A DNA stretch of 11,922 nucleotides. Origin: Erysipelothrix sp. UBA3377. GTDB taxonomy: Bacteria; Bacillota_I; Bacilli_A; Erysipelotrichales; Erysipelotrichaceae. Of the stretch, positions 6,956 through 11,922 are shown piece by piece (position 1 is the stretch's first letter; every line of letters begins with the position of its first letter). The translations under genes and the position numbers were made by a program. Below the pieces are notes generated by a model, which made no database searches, was not told the origin of the DNA, and saw nothing but the letters and a program-made list of their open reading frames with translations. The DNA lies in NCBI GenBank assembly GCA_002359085.1, contig DEQB01000049.1, positions 889 to 12,810 on the forward strand. The letters are read 5' to 3'.

Positions 6956-7692
6956 TTAAGATTTTATTTGTAGGCATTACCGGTGCGATGGGACAAACAT
7001 TTCTTTCTGTATTACCCCAAGATATGCGCATTGTGAGCGGTGTTGGTAAAGGTATATTGGATGTTGATTTTCCAATCTATGAATCCATAACTGAAGTCAC
7101 TGAAGACTTTGATGTGATCGTAGATTTTTCCCATGTGAATCTATTGGATGGTGTCTTGGATTTTGCGCTTGAACAAAAAAAACCATTACTTATTGCGTCT
7201 ACGGGTATTACTGAAGCACTCCATGATAAAATTGATGCGATCAGTCAATCGATCCCAATTGTTCAATCGGGTAACTATAGTTACGGAGTTTATGCGTTAA
7301 CCCAAGCCGTCAAACTTCTGAGTGAAATTCTTGAGGATACAGATGTTGAAATCATTGAGAAACACCATCGATTTAAAAAAGATGCGCCCTCTGGTACCGC
7401 TGAAATGTTGGTGAATGCCGTTGAACAAGCCAGAGGAGAGATGGACATTCATTATGGTAGAAGTGGTCAAAGTGATGATCGCAATGTGAATGACTTGGGT
7501 GTTCATAGTATCCGTGGGGGTACCATTGTAGGGGAACACAGTGTCATCTTTGCGGATATTGATGAAGTGGTTGAAATCACCCACACGGCTGCTTCTAAAA
7601 AGATTTTTGCGAAGGGTGCTTTTAAAGCCATTTACTTTATTATGAGACAAGATGTGGGTCGCTATGATTTGGGAGATGTGGTTCATGGTTAG
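6952..7692 (+). CDS. dapB: 4-hydroxy-tetrahydrodipicolinate reductase
   Basis: A 246-residue NAD(P)H-dependent reductase that turns the DapA product into tetrahydrodipicolinate. The N-terminal Rossmann part has GITGAMG (8-14), VDFSH (57-61) and STGI (83-86). The catalytic and substrate-binding motif EKHHRFKKDAPSGTA (136-150) carries the His pair and K143, and IRGGTIVGEHSVIF (187-200) follows. It is slightly shorter than E. coli DapB (about 270), as in many Gram-positive forms. It overlaps dapA by four bases at the start and ddh by eight bases at the end, so translation is probably coupled. Its product feeds Ddh directly, since no acyltransferase branch gene is present. Confidence 0.95.
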   Translation: MIKILFVGITGAMGQTFLSVLPQDMRIVSGVGKGILDVDFPIYESITEVTEDFDVIVDFSHVNLLDGVLDFALEQKKPLLIASTGITEALHDKIDAISQSIPIVQSGNYSYGVYALTQAVKLLSEILEDTDVEIIEKHHRFKKDAPSGTAEMLVNAVEQARGEMDIHYGRSGQSDDRNVNDLGVHSIRGGTIVGEHSVIFADIDEVVEITHTAASKKIFAKGAFKAIYFIMRQDVGRYDLGDVVHG

Positions 7693-8602
7693 ATTTGCGA
7701 TAGTGGGTTATGGAAACCTGGGAAAAGGTGTCGAAGATGCTTTACTGAAACGAAATGATGCAAAGATTGTTGGAATCTTTTCCAGAAGAGATCCGCAAAC
7801 AGTTTTATCAATGGGTACACCAGTTTATAGCTATGACACTTTGTTTGAAATGAAAGATCAAATTGATGTCTGTATCTTATGTGGCGGTAGTGCTAAGGAT
7901 CTACCAATTCAAACACCTGAAATCAGTCAATATTTTAATACAGTGGATAGTTTTGACAATCATGGTGAAATTGAGAATCATCTAAAGAATGTGAATGATA
8001 AAATAACAGATACCGTCTCCATTATCAGTGTGGGATGGGATCCAGGTTTGTTTAGTATGATGCGTTTATTGAGTCAATCTGTATTGGGGTCTTTTGAAAC
8101 CTTTTGGGGACCGGGAGTGAGTCAAGGACATTCTGATGCACTGAGACGTGTTGAAGGTGTTTTGGATGCGATTCAAATTACCGTCCCTTCTGAAGATGCG
8201 ATGACGCGCGCAAGAGATGGCGAAACGAACTTAAATGATAAACATACGCGCGTGTGTTATGTGGTTAAGGGAGATCGTGATGCTTCTGAAATTGAAGCGG
8301 AGATTAAAAATATGCCGGGATACTTCTTGGGTTATGAAACGACCGTTCATTTTGTGGATGCAGCGTATCTTCGTGAAACTTTCCCAACCATGCCTCATGG
8401 TGGGTTTGTGATTGGGAGTGATGGGGATTCAATCATGGAATTCAAACTTCAATTGAAATCCAATCCTAAGTTTACGTCTCAAGTGTTGGTGGCCTATGGT
8501 TATGCGGCATTTGAAATGAAAGAAAAGGGTCTTTATGGTGCGCATACGGTGTATGATGTAGCGCCCAAGTATTTGTTGAAAAATAATCAGAGTCTATTGT
8601 AG
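7685..8602 (+). CDS. ddh: meso-diaminopimelate D-dehydrogenase
   Basis: A 305-residue NADP-dependent enzyme that makes meso-diaminopimelate from tetrahydrodipicolinate, ammonia and NADPH in one step, bypassing the succinyl or acetyl branch. FAIVGYGNLGKG (4-15) is the Rossmann cofactor loop. Family motifs follow: CGGSAKDLP (66-74), SVGWDPGLFSMMR (115-127) and WGPGVSQGHSDALRRVEGV (141-159). I chose ATG 7685 because the protein then begins just before the first beta strand and GGGAG (7671-7675) lies 9 bases upstream; an in-frame GTG near 7652 adds only residues encoded inside dapB. It overlaps dapB by eight bases and is the last gene of the operon. It is a little shorter than the corynebacterial enzyme (about 320) with no motif missing. 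Confidence 0.94.
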   Translation: MVRFAIVGYGNLGKGVEDALLKRNDAKIVGIFSRRDPQTVLSMGTPVYSYDTLFEMKDQIDVCILCGGSAKDLPIQTPEISQYFNTVDSFDNHGEIENHLKNVNDKITDTVSIISVGWDPGLFSMMRLLSQSVLGSFETFWGPGVSQGHSDALRRVEGVLDAIQITVPSEDAMTRARDGETNLNDKHTRVCYVVKGDRDASEIEAEIKNMPGYFLGYETTVHFVDAAYLRETFPTMPHGGFVIGSDGDSIMEFKLQLKSNPKFTSQVLVAYGYAAFEMKEKGLYGAHTVYDVAPKYLLKNNQSLL

Positions 8603-8628
8603 GAAGGTATTTTTATGCCTTCCTTTTT
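8601..8628 (+). terminator. intrinsic terminator of the lysine operon
   Basis: AGGAAGGTAT (8601-8610) pairs with ATGCCTTCCT (8615-8624) around a TTTT loop, with one wobble pair, and a T-run follows (8624-8628). The hairpin begins inside the ddh stop codon. It is strong and closes the operon. Confidence 0.9.
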
Positions 8629-8650
8629 ATGTGTTTTTCCCATTAAGGTA

Positions 8651-8679
8651 TTGATGCGTTTTAGTGAATGTGTTAATCT
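8651..8679 (+). promoter_or_regulatory. promoter of the DUF1836-degV operon
   Basis: TTGATG (8651-8656), a 17-base spacer and TAATCT (8674-8679) match a sigma-A promoter (four of six at each box). The predicted start, near 8686, leaves a very short leader before the start codon at 8703. Confidence 0.6.
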
Positions 8680-8694
8680 AGTATTGGATACTAG
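8678..8694 (+). promoter_or_regulatory. palindrome over -10, start site and ribosome binding site (candidate operator)
   Basis: CTAGTAT (8678-8684) and ATACTAG (8688-8694) are a perfect 7-bp inverted repeat around TGG. It covers the end of the -10 box and the predicted transcription start, and touches AGGTGA (8693-8698). A protein bound here would block the promoter. The DUF1836 protein encoded next, with a MerR-like helix-turn-helix, is the obvious candidate; this is inference. Confidence 0.5.
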
Positions 8695-8702
8695 GTGATG
8701 TG

Positions 8703-9200
8703 ATGAAAGACTATGAGAATTGGGTACAGGAAATTGCGGCGTATCGTTTGCCACGATTTGATGAACTACCCAAAATACCTTTATATTTAGACCAAGTCTT
8801 GGAATATGTAAATGATATTTTGTCGGGTCTTTTTAAGGGTGAAGAAGACCTGGTTACCCGATCGATGATCAATAACTATGTGAAACATAAAATCATGCCT
8901 GCGCCAATAAAGAAGCGCTATACGGATGAACATGTGGCCCATATTATTGTGATATCAATCTTTAAATCCGTGTTGAGTTTACCCAATATTGCGAAAGGTT
9001 TTGAGATTATTCTTGAAGACTTAGAACCCAAAGCAGGTTATAACGTGTTTGCGGATTTTATTGAAAACAGTATTCAAGAGACGTTAAATCCGATCTTGAA
9101 GACTGAGAAACACATCCCACTTAAAATTGCTTCCAAAGCTTTTGCGGGGAAAGTGTTGATTGATCATTATTTTAAATCAATAAAAAAGGAGGAAATATAA
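8703..9200 (+). CDS. DUF1836 protein, putative MerR-like regulator
   Basis: A 165-residue cytoplasmic protein of the DUF1836 family: YRLPRFDELPKIPLYLDQV (14-32), then residues 54-73 (SMINNYVKHKIMPAP, IKKRY) and YTDEHVAHIIVI (73-84). The middle block looks like the recognition part of a MerR-type winged helix (helix, xxPPxKRRYTxxH, helix), so DNA binding is likely but unproven. I chose ATG 8703, 4 bases after AGGTGA; GTG at 8700 is in frame but too close to that site. Its stop overlaps the degV start by one base, with AAGGAGG just upstream. DUF1836 next to DegV is, from memory, a pairing seen in other Bacillota, which suggests control of fatty-acid uptake genes. The palindrome at its own promoter could be its target. 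Confidence 0.82.
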   Translation: MKDYENWVQEIAAYRLPRFDELPKIPLYLDQVLEYVNDILSGLFKGEEDLVTRSMINNYVKHKIMPAPIKKRYTDEHVAHIIVISIFKSVLSLPNIAKGFEIILEDLEPKAGYNVFADFIENSIQETLNPILKTEKHIPLKIASKAFAGKVLIDHYFKSIKKEEI

Positions 9201-10045
9201 TGGAGAAGATTGCGATTGTTGTAGACTCAGGATCCGATGTCAGTGCGAAATTGACTGAAGGCCTTGATATCTTTAGTTTACCATTGAGAATTACGGTAGA
9301 TGGTAAGGAATATACGGATGGCGTTGATATAACACAAGCAGAAATATTTGATGTGTTGGATGATTCTGAAGTCACCACATCCTTGCCTTCGGGTGAAGAT
9401 ATTTTAGAGGGTTTTGAGAAACTAAAAGCAGATGGTTATACCCATGTCATTGCGGTAACCATTTCATCGGGACTCAGTGGTACTCACAATGTGATTCGTA
9501 CTCTAAGTGAGTCCGTTGAAGGTTTAACATTTTTTGTCTTAGACACCAAAAACATTTCTTTAGGAAGTGGTCTCTTGGCTTTAAAGGCTGCAGAATTGGT
9601 TAAAGAAGGCAAATCATTTGATGAGATTGTTGCCAGTATGGAAAACTACAAGTCTATGTCTAAGGTATTCTTTACAGTAGGAACTTTAGATTATTTAATT
9701 CGTGGTGGTCGTATTGGTTTGGTGGCAGGAACTGTCGCCAATGTCTTAAATATTAAACCCATCATTTCATGTAATGAAGAAGGGGTTTACCATACCGTTT
9801 CTAAAGTTCGTGGCTACAGTCGTGTCATTAAGAAAATGATCGATACTGCAGCAGAATTTGTGAAAGGTAAAGACTATCGCGTTTATTTTGTGAATGCGAA
9901 TTCTCAAGAAGACCTCGAATCAGTAAATGCTTATGCGAAAGCACAGTTTGGTAGAACTGAAGATATTGAATTTGTGAATATAACACCTGCACTCGCAATC
10001 CACACAGGCCCAGAAGCCTTGGGTATTGCGGTCATGGTTGATTAG
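9200..10045 (+). CDS. DegV family fatty-acid-binding protein (FakB-like)
   Basis: A 281-residue two-domain DegV protein. Such proteins bind one fatty acid and, in the FakAB system, present it to the kinase FakA, so that exogenous fatty acids enter phospholipid synthesis as acyl-phosphates. Seen here are IAIVVDSGSDV (4-14), DGKEYTDGVDIT (34-45), TTSLPS (59-64), TISSGLSGT (87-95), RGGRIG in the middle, and HTGPEALG (268-275) near the end, all typical. The start ATG overlaps the upstream stop (TAATG) after AAGGAGG at 9186-9192. No fakA is in the window. Which FakB paralogue it is, and its fatty-acid preference, cannot be told. A possible worn copy of its 3' end lies at about 11847-11879. Confidence 0.9.
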   Translation: MEKIAIVVDSGSDVSAKLTEGLDIFSLPLRITVDGKEYTDGVDITQAEIFDVLDDSEVTTSLPSGEDILEGFEKLKADGYTHVIAVTISSGLSGTHNVIRTLSESVEGLTFFVLDTKNISLGSGLLALKAAELVKEGKSFDEIVASMENYKSMSKVFFTVGTLDYLIRGGRIGLVAGTVANVLNIKPIISCNEEGVYHTVSKVRGYSRVIKKMIDTAAEFVKGKDYRVYFVNANSQEDLESVNAYAKAQFGRTEDIEFVNITPALAIHTGPEALGIAVMVD

Positions 10046-10078
10046 AACATAGATTATTGAACTAAGAATATTAATTGG

Positions 10079-10104
10079 GAGCATCTTTAAGAAGGTGCTC
10101 TTTT
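10079..10104 (+). terminator. intrinsic terminator after degV
   Basis: GAGCATCTT (10079-10087) pairs with AAGGTGCTC (10092-10100) around a TAAG loop, with one wobble pair, and TTTT follows (10101-10104). It lies 33 bases after the degV stop. Confidence 0.88.
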
Positions 10105-10211
10105 CATTTTTGAATTGATTTCAGAATCGAAATTAAGTAAAGTATAATCAATGATAAAAACTCAAAATTTGATATTGTTTAATGCTAAATATTTTGAAAA
10201 GGGTTAAAATA

Positions 10212-10234
10212 AAAGTGATTATGCTTATCACTTT
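10212..10234. repeat. perfect 8-bp inverted repeat (hairpin)
   Basis: AAAGTGAT (10212-10219) and ATCACTTT (10227-10234) flank a 7-base loop. Upstream A-runs and downstream Ts make it roughly symmetric, so it might act as a weak terminator in either direction or as an operator. It is about 230 bases from the next start codon. Confidence 0.4.
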
Positions 10235-10359
10235 AAGCTGATGTACATAGCACGCAAGATTTGAGTGACAGATTTAAAATTGTAACTTCACATCTTTAGT
10301 TGGTAATTGTGGTGTATTCATGACAAGGTTTAAAATCTTATCTCATTATAAATTAATAA

Positions 10360-10388
10360 TTGACACCTTGATTCATTAATTCTAGCTT
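10360..10388 (+). promoter_or_regulatory. possible promoter of the MFS gene
   Basis: A perfect -35 box TTGACA (10360-10365) lies 17 bases before TAGCTT (10383-10388), a poor -10 box. A 7-bp inverted repeat AATTAAT (10351-10357) / ATTAATT (10375-10381) brackets the -35 box and most of the spacer, as an operator might. In DNA this AT-rich both could be chance. TATACT at 10414-10419 is an alternative -10 box without a clear -35. Confidence 0.35.
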
Positions 10389-10463
10389 AAGACTGTTCCT
10401 AAACAAGAAAGTTTATACTTATGTCGATACTTTAAGTTATATCAAAAGAGAAATGGAGTATAT

Positions 10464-11705
10464 ATGAAAAAAACTTTGTGGAATAAAAACTTCACCTTAA
10501 TGTTTATCGGTAACATTATCAGTTCCTTAGGGGGTGTTGGATTGGGTGTTGCGATGGGGGTTATCATTTTTGACCAAACGGGTTCAACAGTTTTGAGTGG
10601 TCTCTTTGTGTCAATCACTATGATTCCACATTTAATATTACCCTTGTTAGTGGGTTCAATTGTTGATAAAAATGATCCCCTAAAGTTATTGTTACGTAAT
10701 GAAACGGTGCTATTGGGAATGTTCACGATAATATTTCTCTTTACGTATCAATTTGGTTTCAGTTATATTTTTTATCTTATTTTCTTCTTTATGACTGCTA
10801 CACTTTCTGTCATCAGTGATATCTCAGGACAAAGTGTAACGGCCCAATTGATGCCAGCAGACCTCATGTCAAAGGGGTATGCGATCATGTCGACCATTTA
10901 TCCTTTAGCGTCTGTAATCGTAACACCCATTGCGTTGGTGTTGTACAAAGCGTATGGAATTGAGCTATTATTGATGATCTATATTATCCTGAGCTTGATT
11001 GACATTTTACTTGAAAGAAAAATTGATCATGAATTCAAATTTGACACTCGTAAAAGTACCTCAATCAAGGATACCTTTTCAGATATGAAAGAAGGCATTC
11101 TGTATATTAAGGACTTTACGCCAATTAGAACTGTATTCATTTTCTTTACTTTTGTAATCATAGCGAATGGCGCGAGTTCATTAACCTATCCTTACTTCGC
11201 GCGTAGTGCCCATCTGTCTTTGGAAAACTATGCCTTAGTGATGACTGTTAATTCTATGGGATACATGTTTGGGGGATTCTTTCATTATTTTGTAGATATT
11301 CCAAAGAAAAGAAGATATTTGATTGCGGTGGTTATTTATTTCATGTTCATAATTTTTGAATCTTTATTCTTATTCATGCCACTTATCGTAATGCTGGGTA
11401 TGAAATTCTTATTGGGACTGGGTGGTATGAACTCTGCCAACATTCGTAACAGTGCTGTACAAGCCAGTGTGAAAGATGAGTATCGTGGTAAAGTTAATGG
11501 AGTGTTTGGAATGTTGATGGGTTTGGCCAGTATCCTAGGGAATCTCATCTTCGGTGCATTGGGGGAAGTTATGGCTATTCCATTTATCATGATTCTTGCC
11601 CAATTGATATATCTAATTGTTGTGATTGTCTTTGTGTTTCCAAAAAAATATGAGATTAAATCACTCTATAATTTAGAATTAATAAGTGAAGCACAAGAAG
11701 TGTAG
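10464..11705 (+). CDS. MFS transporter, probable exporter
   Basis: A 413-residue very hydrophobic protein with about 12 membrane helices in two halves and a polar central loop around residues 185-215. The N-terminal half has FIGNIISSLGGVGLGVAMG in the first helix and GSIVDKNDPLKLL (64-76), a loose form of the MFS motif A (GxLaDrxxrrxxl) between helices 2 and 3. The second half has NSMGYMFGGFF and KVNGVFGMLMGLASILGNLIFG. It resembles the MFS_3 / enterobactin-exporter-like group seen in Bacillota and often called macrolide or drug efflux; the substrate cannot be read from sequence. The start is ATG 10464, 5 bases after GGAG (10455-10458). It has its own intergenic region and no operon partners, so it is likely transcribed alone. 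Confidence 0.85.
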   Translation: MKKTLWNKNFTLMFIGNIISSLGGVGLGVAMGVIIFDQTGSTVLSGLFVSITMIPHLILPLLVGSIVDKNDPLKLLLRNETVLLGMFTIIFLFTYQFGFSYIFYLIFFFMTATLSVISDISGQSVTAQLMPADLMSKGYAIMSTIYPLASVIVTPIALVLYKAYGIELLLMIYIILSLIDILLERKIDHEFKFDTRKSTSIKDTFSDMKEGILYIKDFTPIRTVFIFFTFVIIANGASSLTYPYFARSAHLSLENYALVMTVNSMGYMFGGFFHYFVDIPKKRRYLIAVVIYFMFIIFESLFLFMPLIVMLGMKFLLGLGGMNSANIRNSAVQASVKDEYRGKVNGVFGMLMGLASILGNLIFGALGEVMAIPFIMILAQLIYLIVVIVFVFPKKYEIKSLYNLELISEAQEV

Positions 11706-11710
11706 TATAG

Positions 11711-11740
11711 AAAAGGGCGAAATCAACTTTCGTACTTTTA
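11711..11740 (+). terminator. probable terminator after the MFS gene
   Basis: AAAAGGGCGAAA (11711-11722) pairs with TTTCGTACTTTT (11728-11739) around a TCAAC loop, with one mismatch and one wobble pair. The 3' arm ends in TTTT. It begins 5 bases after the stop. The stem is weaker than the other terminators in the window. Confidence 0.55.
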
Positions 11741-11741
11741 A

Positions 11742-11879
11742 ATGATTGGTAAACAGAGACCGATTCCTGATAGTTTGATTGAGCTTGAGGTAGATGGAAT
11801 GGTGTCCCTTTTGGTTCGAATTGCATACCGATCACATGCGCTCGAAATCCAGACAGCGTTTGTGGATATGGTTGATTAA
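11742..11879 (+). pseudogene. 45-codon ORF, possible degV 3' remnant
   Basis: A short ORF with no clear ribosome binding site, starting inside the end of the MFS terminator. Its last residues (ALEIQTAFVDMVD) resemble the end of the DegV protein at 9200-10045 (ALAIHTGPEALGIAVMVD). At DNA level the stretch near 11847-11865 matches degV near 9989-10007 in about 16 of 19 bases, and both end in ATGGTTGATTA. The DegV motif HTGPxALG is lost. The first 30 residues match nothing I recognise. It may be a worn degV fragment or a chance ORF. Confidence 0.25.
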
Positions 11880-11899
11880 AGAAAAAAGAAGCATCCCTA

Positions 11900-11922
11900 T
11901 GAAGTGCACCCCATTAGTTGGC
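11900..11922. mobile_element. possible terminal inverted repeat of an IS3-family element, cut by window edge
   Basis: The last bases, beginning TGAAGTGCACCCCATTAGTT, look like the TGxACTGCACCCCxxTxGTTxGAC type of end that I recall from IS3-family elements of Bacillota. No transposase is visible, as the window ends here. This rests on memory of the pattern only. Confidence 0.25.

Larger units (their letters stand above)
10105..10463 (+). other. AT-rich intergenic region with no gene
   Basis: About 360 AT-rich bases. I see no convincing ORF on either strand and no recognisable RNA. It holds one hairpin (10212-10234), a possible promoter for the MFS gene (10360-10388), a stray TATAAT (10143-10148) without a good -35 box, and an AATTAAT/ATTAATT repeat at 10351-10381. 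The base composition is lower in GC than the flanking genes, so it could be an old insertion or decayed gene, but nothing recognisable remains. Confidence 0.5.

Noticed and set aside
7297..7686. 129-codon - strand ORF opposite dapB
   Set aside because: dapB has all its motifs on the + strand here; the antisense frame has none.
10151..10207. 18-codon ORF after a TATAAT box in the degV-MFS gap
   Set aside because: Too short, no ribosome binding site and no -35 box at a suitable distance.
10442..10726. 94-codon - strand ORF opposite the start of the MFS gene
   Set aside because: Shadow of the MFS reading frame; no start signal or recognisable domain.
1..11922. CRISPR array, tRNA or rRNA genes, replication origin
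   Set aside because: No regularly spaced repeats, no cloverleaf with CCA-type end, no rRNA-like stretch and no DnaA-box cluster seen on either strand.

Overview
The window comes from a low-GC Gram-positive bacterium (Bacillota). Support comes from strong AAGGAGG-type ribosome binding sites, an L-box lysine riboswitch with a transcription attenuator, FabK in place of FabI, and DegV and DUF1836 genes. TGA serves as a normal stop (ends of lysA and dapA), so this is not a code-4 mollicute. The gene mix would fit an Erysipelotrichia-like lineage, but that placement is a guess. All real genes lie on the + strand.

Left edge (1-1881): the 3' part of an AAA/ABC-type ATPase overlaps a RloB-like gene. 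The pair resembles the AbiL (AbiLi/AbiLii) abortive-infection and RloA/RloB defence pairs. A five-helix membrane protein with a DUF3221-like C-terminal domain follows. Next (1887-3310) is fabK, an FMN enoyl-ACP reductase, preceded by a perfect 7-bp inverted repeat. After it lies a decayed MaoC/PhaJ-type hydratase with no normal start codon, a one-base frameshift and a short in-frame loss, closed by a terminator.

Centre (3367-8628): a complete lysine-biosynthesis operon with promoter, compact lysine riboswitch, intrinsic attenuator, then lysA-lysC-dapA-dapB-ddh and a terminator. The genes overlap end to end (4, 1, 4 and 8 nt), implying translational coupling. Aspartokinase feeds the pathway. 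DapA and DapB make tetrahydrodipicolinate, Ddh converts it in one step to meso-diaminopimelate, and LysA decarboxylates that to lysine. asd and the succinyl/acetyl branch are absent here. Within lysC a strong ribosome binding site precedes an in-frame ATG at codon 245, which would make a separate ACT-domain beta subunit as in Bacillus aspartokinase II.

Right part (8651-11922): a DUF1836 putative regulator and a DegV/FakB-type fatty-acid-binding protein form a two-gene operon. Its promoter carries a perfect 7-3-7 palindrome over the -10 and ribosome binding site. After a terminator and about 360 bases of AT-rich DNA without genes comes an MFS exporter with a weak terminator. The last stretch holds a 45-codon ORF whose end resembles the degV 3' end, and possibly the tip of an insertion sequence. 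The window is mostly ordinary metabolism. The best leads are the compact riboswitch, the internal lysC start, the degV-operon palindrome, the decayed hydratase and the edge defence pair.
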